Below are positions 1 to 12,991 of a DNA stretch of 64,000 bases, piece by piece. The notes under the pieces are model-generated. The model was given only the letters and a program-made list of their open reading frames with translations, had not been told where the DNA came from and did no database searches. Where the stretch lies: NCBI GenBank assembly GCA_015680685.1, contig MNCI01027496.1, forward strand, positions 1,509,679-1,573,678. Direction: 5' to 3'. Source of the stretch: Gnetum montanum (Eukaryota > Streptophyta > Gnetopsida > Gnetales > Gnetaceae). A program made the position numbers and the translations under genes. The number at the start of each line of letters is the position of its first letter. The first letter of the stretch is position 1.

Positions 1-2880
1 AAAATCCTCTAACAACTGAAGATGAAGAGAAGATTAGACAATGTCATGAGGTGGAGGCTCCTAGGATGCTAAAGGACATTCTCTAGCCTTTGGTGTTAAT
101 GGTGGTGGTGGTTGAGGCTGAGGTAGTGGTTGTGACTATCTTGTTGTAGTTGGTACTTCTGGTGAGAGATGGAAGACATCCAGTAGTGCCTTCATCTTCT
201 CCTCCTTATTTTGGGGATTGTACACAGTCCATGTGGCATCACTGATGTGAGCTAGTATAAAAACATCTCATGGATAGGGCATGGTCAAGAACAACTCCTT
301 GATATTCACAAACCAAGTTGCAAATTATTTAAGTTCAATGTCAAACATCCTAATAAGTTTTTGTGGCTCCTATTAATCATTCATTCTTTTGGCCAAGTTC
401 TTAGAAACTGATTATTAATCTATGAATCAAGCCCTGAGAACGTCAAGCTTAGCATTAGCTGTTTCCAACTTTTGTGTCATGTCCTTATGGTGCTTGAACT
501 CTACCTCATATAGAAGGTATGAGCTAGCAACTTGTTTTTCTAGCTCTAATTATGGCCATCTAGCAATAAGCATTGCCAAGTTTGCATAGTGGAGGTTGGC
601 TAACTCCATGTATTCAGTTATCTCCTCAATATGCAATTCCTTTAGGTAGATTTTAGCTTTGTTGTAGGTGTTTAGTCCATCAAAGATTAGCTGCCACACG
701 TTGCCTCTTTATTGGAGTTGCTAGAGGGTCTCGTTCATCTTTACCTTGGTCAATTAAATTTCTTTTTCATTGACTTCTTTAAGAAGCTTGACTTGGTCCT
801 TGTAATGATTCTTTACTCATTAAAACTTCAAGGCCTCATTCTTCCAAGAGGCTATCTCAATGGCCATTTTCTAGTGAAGTGCATAAACTTCCTCCATAAA
901 GAGATTGTGATTCTTAGTAGCCAACCTCCTCAAATTCATGTTCATCTTGGCAAGTTGCTCCTATTATTGTCACACAAATTCTACCATTTGGTCTTTTTAT
1001 GCCTTGACATTCTATAGGCGATGAATGTCCTTGGTTAGAGCTAGGTTCTCCTTACAGAACTGTGATAGGTCCTTCTTGGTGTTATAGGTCAAGGCCTTTG
1101 ATAAGGATGCATCAAAGGCCATTTCCTCTTTTATGTTCTTAGCCTATTTTAATATATTTTGAAGTTATAAGAAAGCCTCATCCATTGTTACTACTTAGTT
1201 GAAAATGGTGGGATCAACTAATTGGGCTCTCAATTTTTCAACCTTCATAGCCAACCATATGTTTCGAAGGTGGCTGCCTCAAGTTGGGCATTGGCGATGA
1301 TGAGCTTGCCCTTAGCTTCCAATAGCTTCGAGTAGGTGATGATGATATTTTTTGGAAGATCGAAGATCTTTGAAAGTAATTGCCTAGTTCTCATTAGTCA
1401 GTACAATATCTCCTCATGTTGGGCTGCACTTAGACTCCCACTTGTTGCTCCTGTGGAGATCTGCATGACTCTAAGTGTAATAATGTCCAACACGAAGGTC
1501 ATAGGAGCATTTAGGACCTCTACACATGGTTGGCCACCAACTTTGCCATTGTCTCTTGTTTGTGGTGCTGCATCACTAGGATAGTCACCCCCTTGCCCTC
1601 CTTTGGCCACATTGAGAAAGTGGTGGCATTCCCAGATATCTCTAGGAATTACCATTATCCAGAGATGGACATCATTACTTCTTAGGTGGTTGGATTTGAT
1701 CTTGCAAGCACCCGCATTCTCTGTGTGGAAAATAGCAGTGCAGTATTTGCTAGCTAGCTTATTATTTAGGTTACTTCATTTAGATGACTCAAAGCTGGGT
1801 GGTAGACTAAAGGTTCCCCACCACTTGGTCTCTCTTGCTATTGTTGCAAGAGGTACTCACAAAGCTTCTTCATGTGCTTGATTACTACACAAGCCTCTAG
1901 TGTTGTCTCTTGAGTAGGTGGTGGGGGTGGTGGTTGCTCCTCTTTGTGCAACTTGACAAGCATCTTATCTTTCATCATCTCCTACCAGGATGTGGTAGAA
2001 GCATGATGAAGCATGTCATTGGCATAATAGGCTATCCCTCCCCTTCTGTAGAGTTTTTTGATTAGGAAAGAGAAGAGGAATGTCTTCCTCCCATGCTCAT
2101 TCTCTTTGAACCTTTTCTCAATCTCTAGGAATATGAGCTATGGAAGTTTGACTACGAATGTTCTACTTAGAGCAACACATGTAGGGGTAGAAAAGGTTGT
2201 GATCTTGCTCAGCCTCACCATTGGGTTTAGGTGGTAGGTTTCTATGTTGAAATAGGCCCTCTCTACCTTAGTGCCCACACCATACTCCTTATGATTCACT
2301 CCATAGCATTGTTAAAATCTTTCCCAAAGTTTCCCTAGTATCAAGTAACCTAAGGGCCTCGAAAATGACTTCGATTGAATAGGACACACTGATGTCCTTA
2401 ATCTTAACCATGGCTTTTGCTTACCTATTGTTTTAAAAGAGGTATGTCTCTTCTAAATATCACTCCCCACTGGAAGTCAGGATAGGCCACATGGGAGAGG
2501 TTTGTAGTTGAGTTTTTACCTCTTCTTGCATCATGTCCAAGAAGGGACCAAAGTTAAATTCTTGAAGAATTACACTTTAGACCTCCTTAGTGCAAATTTT
2601 CCTTAAGTAGGCCTTGGTCAAGGTGACCACCAAGCTTGATCTTGGCCCTAGCACCACATCTAACTTGGATTGGCACGTTTCCACTATGGAAATTTGATGG
2701 ATATATTCCACTTTGGGCTCCTCTCGAAAAGGTCCTATTGCATGTGTTTCTACCTCTCCTTCTTGGGGTAGTTGAGGCTACTGGCCCCTTCCCCCTCATA
2801 GCTACTTCTCTTATGGATGAGATGATTTTCCTTCTAGTATTCTTTTCGGCACCATCTGTGATCATAATCGTAGCCAAGGA
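1..2880 (-). pseudogene. Decayed minus-strand coiled-coil ORF of transposon type
   Basis: Read on the minus strand from about 2,877 down to 1, the sequence gives discontinuous coding-like stretches broken by many stops. An N-terminal basic part (MATIMITDGAEKNTRRK...) is followed by an Arg-rich segment. Further on come a six-proline run near 1,925 and Lys/Glu/Leu-rich stretches such as LLEAKGKLIIANAQLEAATF near 1,290-1,340 that look like coiled coil. It lies just outside element M1 on the same strand. The general plan (proline-rich plus coiled coil, no recognisable enzyme motif) resembles the accessory ORFs of plant gypsy elements, such as the antisense gene at 15,960-20,189, but I cannot align them by eye. 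Coding character is moderate; the identity is unknown and no function is claimed. Confidence 0.35.
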
Positions 2881-2899
2881 TTATTGTTTCCTTATCTCA

Positions 2900-3560
2900 T
2901 TAGTTAGTTACACTTAAGCTAAGTTGTGATCATGGTAGATTCATTATTTTAATATTATTTTGTTGGGATAACTACCTAAGTTTGTTTATGAGGTTTAACT
3001 TAGATGATTTTGGATATTTAATATTATTTTATTAGTTAAACCATATGGGAGTTAGAAAAATTTTGAAAATTTTTTGGTTAGAAACCATTAGTTTGTGGTC
3101 CCCACGACATAAAGCTCACCTTTGGTAGCTACAGGGTCAAAGAACGAGTAGATTTGGATATGTAGTTTGGAAGATATGGGCTTTGGAAGGCTTTGGGCTC
3201 TAAAAAATGGCAAAAATTCCCTTGGCATTTAAGTGCAAATGAGAAAAATGGCTAAGTGTTTATATGCATATTTATAGGAATTTTATGCTACATTGATAGG
3301 GATGCATTGACATGAATGCATCAATGCATCCGGTTGCATCGATGCAACTGAAAGCCAAAATTTTTCACATTAAAAACTAAGAAAAAATAAAGAGTTTTTA
3401 CATAAAATTGGAGTCCAAAGGAAGCCAAAAAAGCCTAGAATAATGGGGAATTCTTCAAGAGGGCTTAGAAATACATGTGAATGAAGATTCATAGGAGATT
3501 TATGTGCCAAGGAATGCATAAACTAGATGCATCACGGTGGAAAACGTAAGGTTTGAAAGT
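2900..3560. other. AT-rich non-coding segment at the 3' edge of M1
   Basis: No gene is visible. Positions about 3,090-3,135 (TTTGTGGTCCCCACGAC, then ...ACCTTTGGTAGCTAC) resemble 31,980-32,025 in M2, so the M1 3' non-coding region reaches at least this far. Positions 3,270-3,345 hold TTTATAGGAA followed by a cluster of GATGCAT/GCATCGATGC palindromes. These resemble the start of the M1 LTR near 30,110-30,185. A truncated 3' LTR of M1 may therefore be buried here, but I could not define its ends or a target-site duplication. Confidence 0.4.
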
Positions 3561-5186
3561 GGAATGGCTAAGGGATAAGGAGTTTAGCCATCCCAACCAA
3601 GGAGTGTGTAAGTGGGTCCTCCCCATAGTAGGCTCATGCCCTTAATGCCCTTACATGCCCTCAAACCAAGGAGTCCATGGATCCCAAGAATGACTAATGG
3701 TTGTGGATCATTAAAAGTTGAATCAACAAAGAAATCATTAGAAAATTTTGACCATTTACCAAACAAACCCATCAAGACATTCATGAGAAGAGGCAATGAG
3801 GTGGTACATGAAAAGAATAGGTGGGAGATAGAGTGTGTAGAATAGAGTTCCGCATGGTGGTTACATGAAGTCCCTTGTGGAAGATATGATTAACGTAACC
3901 TAAGAACTTCCTTAGTCCAAATCAAGACCATCCACTTCTAGTGATTTTGCATTAACACATTAGACCATTCCACCCCCAAGGTATAAGAACATTCCCACAT
4001 ATCACTCACCATTCCAAATAAAGAAGAAAAAAAGGAGCAAGAAGTGAAAAAGGCCTTAGTTAGAGGGGTGCTTTCAAGCATGGGTAACATGTCTTTCCAA
4101 CCCCATAACTAGGGCTTGTAGCCCATTATTGTGTCTAAGGGGTGTGCTTTAAATTCCCATTATTTTTTTTCAAGAATCTCAATGGGAACCACACCATGCA
4201 AAGATGATGCTTCCTATTTATTGGTTGATGGAGGAATGATGAGAAATCCATGGAAATACTCGTTCTCCCCAGATGGCAGGCAAGTACAAAAGTGACAAAT
4301 TTCCTTGAAGTCACATCCTTGTTCATCCACTTAATTCATTCCAAGTTTGGAAAGTACCAAGGTCATTGATTCATTTTAAGTTATTATTAAGAAGGGACCT
4401 CATATTTCCAAAATGAAGAAACACCATAGAATTATGTGGAGTGGTGCATGATATGGATTCATTGTTTGTTATCATGAAAAGAATTAATGTTCCATTAGTA
4501 AATGCCAAAATTCTAAAATGAAATCTAGCCATTTGCAAGCAATTTATCAATGAAGTTTCAAACCATCAATGAGTAGCTGTAGTTGGCATTAAAGTCCTCA
4601 TGGCAATAAAGGAAAATAAAGAAACGTAAGAAAAATTCAAATAAAGCAAAATAAGATAAGATAAAATAAAATAAAATATAGAAAAACTTGTAAAATATCT
4701 AAGAAAATAGAAAATGTACTAAAGATGGTGTAAAACAAAAAGTTAAAAATCAAGGAGCCACTTTGCAGAATCTCAACATGGATGGCCATCTCCCCCATGA
4801 CTAGTTGGAAGGGGAAGATTTGAAAGATTAAGCATGCTTGACCATTTGGTAAGGCATTATTCCCACTAGTTTCTTTTGCTTCATTGAAAGGCTTTAGTTG
4901 CTAGGTGTTGACTAATAATTTTTATTTGGGTTATCAAAAGGTGCTACATCATCATGGCCCTAGATGGAAAAGTTTCATAGCTAATGTAATGACCCTCCCA
5001 TAGTGTTTGAAATTTTGTGCATTGAGGTACATGCATTGGGTTCAAACAGAGCACTTTATCTCTTGGTTAAAATTTTACTTTCCTAATCTTGAGATCATGG
5101 CATTATTTACGATGTGCCTTGTGCACTTCGTTTAATGATAGGGCCACTAATCGATTCTCATCTAGCACATTAAGAGGTAACCGCAA
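3561..5186 (-). other. M1 3' non-coding region and integrase C-terminal tail
   Basis: About 3,600-4,700 is non-coding and matches the M2 3' region (for example 3,612-3,690 against 32,170-32,250: GTGGGTCCTCCCC, then TCATGCCCTT). From about 5,186 down to 4,900 the minus strand encodes the end of an Athila-type integrase, with LDENRLVALSLNEVHKA near 5,165-5,115 matching LLDENxLVAISSNELHKA in M2 at 33,720-33,665. Homology to M2 stops abruptly near 5,186, where the inverted pol block begins. Confidence 0.65.
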
Positions 5187-7483
5187 TGACACTTGAACCC
5201 CAAGTTCAAGCAAATTATCAAGGAGGAGATTGAACAACTCCTCAAGGCAAGGTTCATTTATCCCATTACAGATAGCAAGTGGGTTAGTCCACTTGTTATA
5301 GTGCCAAAGAAAGAAGGGAAGTGGAGGGTCAGTACTGATTTCAGGCTATTGAACATGGCTACTTATAAAGATCACTTTTCATTATCATTTGTGGACCAAA
5401 TGTTGGATACAATCATAGGGCATTACTTTTACAGTCTTTTGGATGGTTATAGTGGCTATAACCAAATCTAGATTGCACTAGAGAACTAGGCTAAAAAAAC
5501 ACTTATAAGTCTCTATGGAACTTTTGGATATAGAAAGATGTCCTTTAGCCTTTGCAATTCTCCTACTACATTCCAATGGTTGGTCCTCAACACCTTCCAA
5601 AAAAAAAAAAGTAATAGGGTAGAAGTATTCATTGATGACTTCTCTACTTATGGGGCTACCTTTGAGCAAGCCTTAGATCATTTGGAGCAAGTGCTTCAAT
5701 GATGTGTGAAAACCAACTTGAGGCTCAATTGGAAAAAAAAGCCATGTAATGGTCCAAGAAGGCATTATCTTGGGGCACCAAATTTCCATGAAAGGGATTT
5801 AGGTACATGTGAAAAAAAAATAAGGATCATCCAAGGAATTACTAGGCAACTAGAAACTATCCAAAATATGTGGTCATTTCTTGGATACACTGGTTACTAT
5901 AGGCACTTCATTGAAAACTTCTTGAAGATTAGCAAACTATTGGTGGAACTGACAAAGAAAGATGCACTGTTCATTTGGACCAAAAAATGTGAGCATGCAT
6001 TTTAGTAACTCAAGTAGAAGCTTGTAGAAACTCCCATTCTATGAGCACCAGATTGGTTCAGATCATTTCATATCATGATGGATGCATCAAACTACACCTT
6101 GGGAGTTGTGCTAACATAAATAGACAATCAAAAATACCCATACTACATCCAATGTGCAAGCAGGAGCATTGTGGGTGCACAACTTAATTACACCACCATC
6201 AAAAGGGAGTTTATGGCAGTGGTGTATGCATTAAAGAAGTTCAAGCACTATGTGGTTGGATATAAAGTGTTTGTGCACACTCACCATAGTGTTATTTGAT
6301 TCCTCACGAATAAGAAAATGGTGAGCCCTTGTGTCATATGGTGGCTAGTAATCCTTCAAGAGTTTGATCTCTCAATGGTGGACTGCAAGGGGATCAAGAA
6401 TGTAATTATTGATCACTTGTCTTTGTTATGATGGGATAGTAAGGAGTAGGAGAATCCATGTTAGATCAATTTCCTGATGAACTTCTCTTTGCTAGTGTTA
6501 TTAATGAATAGGATCCCAAGGACATGAACTAGTATGACAACATCCTCTCTTATCTACTCACACAAGAGATGTCGTAGGAGTGGGACCAAGAAGAAACAAA
6601 AATTTCTTCACTAGGCTAAACATTTCATGAAGATCAAAAACAACCTCTACAAGTTTTGTGTAGATTGCCTAGTACAATGGTATGTACTTGATGCTGATCA
6701 ACTTTGAGTCCTCCAAGGTGCTCATGAAGGTTCTTGTGGGGGCCATTATGTTTAAAGGAGAATAGCCATTAAGATCCTCATGGTAGGATGTTATATGCCT
6801 ATAATCTTCAAGGATGTCCATCAATTCTTCTGCTCCTATGATAGATGCCAATGTGATGAAGGGATGATCGCTCATATGGAAGGGCCTCAACAATGGATCC
6901 AACCATAGGAGCCTTTTGATCTATGAGGGATCAATTTCATGGGGCCCATCATCCTGATGTCTAATGGAAAGACATACACTATTATAGCTATTGACTATTA
7001 TATGAAATGGGCTGAAGTTGTAGCTATCATTGATTATTCATTATCTACAATGGCCCAGTTTGTATAATAGAGTATTATAAATAGGTTTTGTGTGCCACGT
7101 GCTAATTTTTTATAATGGTACATATTTCACAAGTGCCACTTTTTGCAAGCTCATGCAATGCTTGGAGGTTAAACATAAATTAATAACTCCATACCACCCC
7201 TAAGCCAATTGTCAAGATGAAGTTACCAATGGTGAAACAACCAATATAATAACTCATACGGTTAGTAAATATAGGAAGGATAGGAGTAGTAAACTCAATG
7301 ATGCTCTTTTGGCTTATCATTCAACATGGAAACTTCCTATTGGATACTCTTCCTATGAGTTAGTGTATAGAAAACTCCCAACATTTCCCATCCAAGCAGA
7401 ACTATGTACAATTTAACTTGCATGTGACCTCAACTTGGACCTGAGTCTAGCACAAAAAGAAAGATTAATGAATGACTGACTCT
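5187..7483 (+). pseudogene. pol: M1 RT-RNase H-integrase block, inverted relative to its own element
   Basis: On the plus strand this encodes the Athila-type polymerase. The RT palm begins with FKQIIKEEIEQLLKARFIYP, followed by PLVIVPKKEGKWRVSTDFR, LDGYSGYNQI and a catalytic box VFIDDFSTYG near 5,628. The RNase H part includes MMDASNYTLGVVL near 6,075, and the integrase reads WIQP, then INFMGPIILMSNGKTY, near 6,900-6,975. The two domain groups follow the usual order, but several stops interrupt the frame. Sequence on both sides (gag and protease to the right, integrase tail to the left) reads on the minus strand. Comparison with the collinear element M2 shows that this block has been flipped. 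Breakpoints lie near 5,186 (KERL joins RLPLNVLDEN) and 7,484 (protease-RT linker). Confidence 0.8.
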
Positions 7484-9186
7484 TTATTTTGATGGAGGAG
7501 TATATATATATTCTATCCTAGCATATCCTTAGATCAATTTCAATGAGCACATGATATGACTAGGCAAAGATTGTTGGCCACTTGTTGAAAACTTCCTACA
7601 ACTTCTACTTTTTTTAGGAGCAAGTGTGACACGAATGATGATCGGCTTACCATTGTTTAAGAAGGCATACTCCATGCCCATTCGTAGAGATTTTAACTCA
7701 AGGAGCGCCTACTTGAAAGTCTCTAGGATCTCTAACTCTCCCCAATTGATTTCACCTTATTCATCAAAGAGTTGATGATGGATCTACTCTACTTGATCCA
7801 TGCTCTTCACATAAGAGCTTGTGAGGCTCTTGGTTGATTCCATGCATACAATTTATTTAGCCTCTCTATTAGTTATTAGCCACTAAGTTTCTTCTTATTT
7901 AGTGGCTTTTGCATACAAGCACCTTTGAATTTCTTTCATGTTTGCACATTGACAACATGCTTTAAGTGATGTACTTTTCATGGATCATAATTTCTACATG
8001 TAGTGGCACCTTATGTCACTGCATGTGATGCATAGAACATGCTTTTTATTAATCTTTCCAAATTCATTCTTCTTGGAAATTTTCAAGGAAAGATCTCTTA
8101 CCCCCAACCATGCATCAATCATACTCAGCCATGCTCTTTCCATGATAATAGAGAAGTCCCCCTTATTGTTCTCTACACGAATTACCAAGAAAGCAGTAGG
8201 ATATGACCATCCACAGATAGTGGTCATAGCGTTCTTTACTAATCCTAAAGGAATAGTGATGAAGTGGTCTACCAATTCTAATACGATATTACTTTTTTTC
8301 AAAGGAGGTAAGTTCCAGGCTTTGTACATTTCTTGTGAAATCAAATTAACTTTGGAACTTGAGTCCAAAAAAGCCTTGCATGGTTCATTTTCGATAATTT
8401 ACAAATGAATAAGGGGACTTCTAGGATTAGATCTCTTTATGAAAAAATGACCAACCTTAATCCAATCAGTGATTACATGGGTTAACATGACAGTGTGCAA
8501 CTGGGAAGTGCTTTGGGTTGACGGAGGCTCGACAAACATTGTTGAGGAGGTAAGAGCAAGGCTCATAGCCACAAGTGTCTATGAGAACTTCATGGAGATG
8601 TTAGTTTTGAAGAAGGATCTCTTATGAGGCTTAGCTTTAGAACCACTCAGCTAAGGAGCCAACTGTAAGTGTATGGCCCTCATGGTGTTTCTCTACTATG
8701 GATGGTATGGTATTTCACCCTGCATAGATAGAGCAAGTGGAAGAGGAGTTAAAGGTGGAGGTGCAAGAGTGGAAGAGTGAAGAGGAGGATAGTAGGAAAA
8801 TTGAAACTTCCTATTGGTGATGATGATTTATATTATTTTGGAGTGTAATAATGGTGTGGGAAGAAAGCATGCCTAGAAGAGTCATGCAGAGAGATAGGTT
8901 GCTAAACATAGTACCCATATGGATCAAGTTGGTGATAAGGGTACTACTACCTTGGAGGTGGCATCCTCCACAATTGTGGATGTTGCCACTACTAATATTG
9001 CTCATGAGGTTGAGGTGGTGCTCCACTTGGATAACTATTGCTAATAGTTGTGTTGTGGATAAGGCAACCTCCTGGATGTTTGTTGGTTTGCTAATTTGGG
9101 ATTTAAAGCATACACCCTAGATTCTTGTAAGTGTGACATAATAGGGAAACATCCCTTGGGATGGTCATATTGACATATGTCACACC
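7484..9186 (-). pseudogene. gag-PR: M1 gag C-terminus, zinc knuckle and aspartic protease
   Basis: On the minus strand, 9,184-9,146 encodes CDICQYDHPKGCF, a CX2CX3HX4C gag knuckle typical of Athila-like elements. A linker follows, and then a retropepsin from about 8,370 to 7,994 with LLDSSSKVNLISQEMYKAWN (active-site D-S-G-S degraded to D-S-S-S), ITIPLGLV, GWSYPTAFLVI and FSIIMERAWLSMID. About 7,990-7,640 is the protease-RT linker, aligned with 36,300-35,930 of M2. The longest clean stretch is 124 codons. The upstream half of gag lies beyond G1 at 27,193-29,211. Confidence 0.8.
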
Positions 9187-10449
9187 TGAAACACCACAAA
9201 ATTCTGAGCTTAGTACTTCTTCGACAAGAATCGAGCTAAGTCATGATGCTCCCCAGCATGACTGAAGCTTGAGGGCCCCACAGACAGCCTCAAGTAGAGT
9301 CGAACTCAATAAGAAACAGTTCCCTAGGACCCGTAGGAGATTACGGCAACATCTGGCATCAAACCTAGCAGGTTTTGAACTCAAAAAACTCGGTTTTCAC
9401 TGAGTATGTAGCAAGTATCCAACATATACGCCCAGCGTATATGCCCGGTGTGTACAGCATATACGCCCAATGTGTACAGTGTGTATGCCCAGTGTGTAAC
9501 ACAACGTATACCAATCAAAGCTCTCTAGAATTGTGTCAGATCAAGTCCAACTGAGCTAAACATCTGCAAGCAGCATTCTCGTGACATCCGAATTCAAATC
9601 CGAGGGTCGAATTTGATGCTTCCTGTTGTAGCAGTAGTTTGTAAAAATAACTTCTTTTGTTTTAGTCAAGTCTGTATGCTGAGTTCACACGCCCAGCGTG
9701 TACACGCTGGCGTACAGCAGTATACGCTGGCGTGTAGCATGCCGTACACTTGTAAAATTTCATTCTTTTGCACTCGGTCAACATGCCACATGTCATCTGA
9801 CCTGAGAGTCCAACATCCCACGGCCAATCATCCCCTCTCAGATCTGAGTCTAACGTCTAAACCTATATAAAAACCCCGATTTGTGACTAGTTCGGGGTTC
9901 GAAAAAATTGAAAGATTGGAGCAAAAATTTGGGGTAATCCACACAAAGAGAACATCTAGAACGCTTAATCCTAGACGCTAGACTTCTATCCTACACACTG
10001 AGCATATAGCCTTTACGCTGTGCTTGCAGTCGAATCCAACGAACAATCATCCCCCTGCATCCACTGGAGCCTTTCGTTCGCCTTGTGTCAAATTCATAAT
10101 TGCATTAGACCGGTGCATTGTAACTTTCCATTTTGCAATAATATTGACACATTTCTTTTGCTAAGATTTGTTACAGTTTTTCATTCATTATTATATGCTT
10201 ATTGTTTATGTTCCTATACATTTACGCTCCGTTTGACATTAGTTATACTATTTACGTATAACCCAGTGTACAGTATAACGGTGTACGTTTGGGAAATCCT
10301 TGTTTGATCTGCGTGCAGACCATTCAAGGTACTCTACCTTCGTTAATTCCAGCTTACCCTCAAGCGGAGGTAGGGTCTTCTGTGCTTGTCCGGGGATCTC
10401 CTGGTTTTTGTTTCATTCCAGCCGGAGACCGATGATTTCAGACAGGACA
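9187..10449 (+). repeat. G1 5' LTR
   Basis: It starts TGAAAC and ends GGACA, and is bounded by ACACC on its outer side. It carries a TATA box TATATAA at 9,864-9,870, followed downstream by the start of the transcribed region. About 9,420-9,500 is a short VNTR of units like GTATACGCCCGGTGTGTACA. The same VNTR has more units in the 3' LTR, which accounts for most of the length difference between the two LTRs. Confidence 0.92.
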
Positions 10450-10454
10450 GAAAA

Positions 10455-10472
10455 TGGTGCTAGAAGGAGGGC
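10455..10472 (+). other. G1 primer-binding site
   Basis: TGGTGCTAGAAGGAGGGC begins five bases inside the 5' LTR and starts with TGG, as expected for the complement of a CCA tRNA end. I cannot assign the tRNA species from memory with confidence. Confidence 0.6.
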
Positions 10473-10637
10473 CTGAAACTGTTTAAACTTATTTTGATCT
10501 CATACACACACCCCCGCGCTTCAGATCTGTACCCTGGTTTTCCCAGATTCACATTACGCCAATACTAAACCCGGTTCTGAACTTCTTGGATCTGTAGCTT
10601 GTTCTACAGCATTCTCAGCGTCTACACGCTGCACGCT

Positions 10638-11003
10638 GTAGACTTTTTCTACACGCTGCTACCAACCTACACATTGTAGACTTTGTCTACACACTGCCCA
10701 GCCCACCTGCACGCTGTATGTTGTAGACTTTGTCTACACGCTGCCCAGCCCACTTGCACGTTGTACGCTGTAGACCCTGTCTACACGCTGCCGAGCCCAT
10801 TTGCATGTTGTACACTGTAGACCCTGTCTACACGTTGCCTAGCCCACTTGCACGCTGTACGTTGTAGACCCTGTCTACATGCTGCCGAGCCCACTTGCAT
10901 GCTGTACGTTGTAGACCCTGTCTACACGCTGCCCAGCCCACTTGCATGCTGTACGCTGTAGACCCTATCTACACGCTGCCCAGCCCAGTTGCACGCTATA
11001 CGC
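10638..11003 (+). repeat. 47-bp tandem repeat of hairpin units in G1 leader
   Basis: About eight units repeat with an exact 47-bp period. The motif GTCTAC begins at 10,685, 10,732, 10,779, 10,826, 10,873 and 10,920, with ATCTAC at 10,967. Most units contain the inverted repeat GTAGAC-CCT-GTCTAC, a 6-bp stem with a 3-nt loop, followed by ACGCTGCCCAGCCCACTTG. The array lies between the PBS and the gag start, in the region that would be the packaged RNA leader. Confidence 0.9.
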
Positions 11004-12071
11004 TATCTCCGTACACTAGTCATTGAAGCCTATATGCTGAGATCAGTCTATACACTATACGCTGCAAACTTAGGTGTACGTTGATAAGTATACCCGTTTC
11101 ACATCCCTTCCATCGTGTTATATTCACAACTGTTTCATCATGAACACTGCGAATCCCAACGCTTCAACCGAGCCCATCACAGATATCATAGGCCCCATGG
11201 CCATTCAACAACCTATAGTACAACCCACGGCGGGACCTCGTCGGTCTCTCAGACTGCAAGGGAGGAACCCATCATTTAACATGATAACATAGGAGCAATA
11301 TAATTTTATATGCATAAAAATCCAAGCCAGCTTAGCAGTGGATCAAACCGAAATGGAGGTTAAGAGACAATATGAAGTGTTTCATAGGGGAGGACATCAG
11401 TTCATCCCTTCACCACATGACATCATCCCTCTCCCTGAGCACTACTCTGAGCTCATCTCACAGCTCCTCCTAGTAAGGAATCAGCCTCTAGACCAGCCCA
11501 TGCCAAACTCCCAAATAGAGGAGGAAGACGATTTCACGGCTCAGTCCGAACATGAGGATTCATATCATACCCTTAGCTCACAAACTTACGCAAACTCGTC
11601 GTTTCACCCATTCATGGGCGAGACAACGTCCTTCCAGCCATTTAAAATCACTTAAGCACATGTGCCTCAACAAGAGGCATCCGCTCTCATCCCCACTCCT
11701 CCTATGACCAATGCGTAATTCAATACGTGACCCCTCTCCATTATTCCTCCTGTCACCATGTCACCCTCTCTCTTACAAATGCAACCACAACAACTCCTTC
11801 AGCTTAATGTAGACGTCACACTCCCATCTCAAATCCTTAGAATGCCATCTGTGATACCGGCTTCTATGGCTCCTCACTATATACCTCGGATACAAACTTC
11901 GGGAACACATTTCGTGGCCGCAACTCAACAAGTGCAAAGTATTCCCTCGTGAACCACAACGGGGAAATGGGCTACGACCGGTGTGCAACCGCATCAACCC
12001 CTTCACCACAATATGCCTCCTCTCGCAATCCCATCCGTGAACATCCCCCAGATACAACAACAATAGCAACA

Positions 12072-12147
12072 ACAGCAACAACAGCCTTTCCCTTATGGCA
12101 TGCCACNCAAGAACAGCAACAACAGCCTTTCCCTTATGGCATGCCAC
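12072..12147 (+). repeat. 35-bp direct repeat around a single N (assembly junction)
   Basis: Bases 12,072-12,106 and 12,113-12,147 are identical (…TTTCCCTTATGGCATGCCAC) and separated by N12,107 plus five bases. The extra 41 bases change the gag frame from that of 11,140 to that of 12,112. Collapsing one copy removes the shift, so this is most likely an unmerged contig overlap. Confidence 0.8.
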
Positions 12148-12880
12148 CTTTAGCGACGCCTGCAATAAACATACCACAAACGCAATTCCCGACTACTCAA
12201 TTTTTTGCCTTCCTGCTTACCGTGCAACAGTCCAACCTTCCCACGTCACAACAACCTGTCGCTTCACCCAGTGCTCAAGACTGGGCAGATGCTAAAAAAA
12301 TGATGCGAGAACTTACTGAGGAGGTAAGACGCCTTAAAATAGCTAACAGCGAAGAGCTTAAGGTCTTGGACTTTTACCAAGACGATCCTATTAGTTCTTC
12401 GGTGCCGCCACTGATGTTGCCAAAAGGCGTGTCTCTGCCTCAATTGACCAAATACAATGGGGAGGGAGACCCCAACGGCCATCTAGTCACGTTTAGATTA
12501 GAAAGTTTGTTACTTCAGGCATGGCCTCATGCAATCTTACGTGTCTTCACCATGTCCCTTACGGGGAGAGCATTAGACTGGTACCGGGCTCTACCGCACA
12601 ATTCTATATCTTCCCTAGAAGACCTTTTACACTAGTTTGGGACCAGGTTTAAATATAATCTAAAACTTGAAGCTACATTAGACAGCCTAATACAGGTGAA
12701 ACAAGCACCCCTTGAGCCTGTATAGAAATTCATTTAGAGATGGAGTGCTGCGTTGAATGAACTCCATGAAACAATACCTGAGACTTACTTGCTCACAATC
12801 TTAAAGGAAGCAGTAAATGATTTCATCAAATCTAAGTTGTACTACCTAAATGCACGCACTCTAAACCAAGCCTTTGTCTA

Positions 12881-12991
12881 AATAAAGAGCATAGAAGAGG
12901 CAGCACAAAATAGTCATGACCCCGCCTACATAGCCNAATAAAGAACATAGAAGAGGCAGCACAAAATAGTCATGACCCCGCCTACATAGCC
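12881..12991 (+). repeat. 55-bp direct repeat around a single N (assembly junction)
   Basis: Bases 12,881-12,935 and 12,937-12,991 match with one difference (GAGC against GAAC) and are separated only by N12,936. The extra 56 bases again shift the gag frame, and collapsing them restores it. The same explanation applies as for 12,107. Confidence 0.85.
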
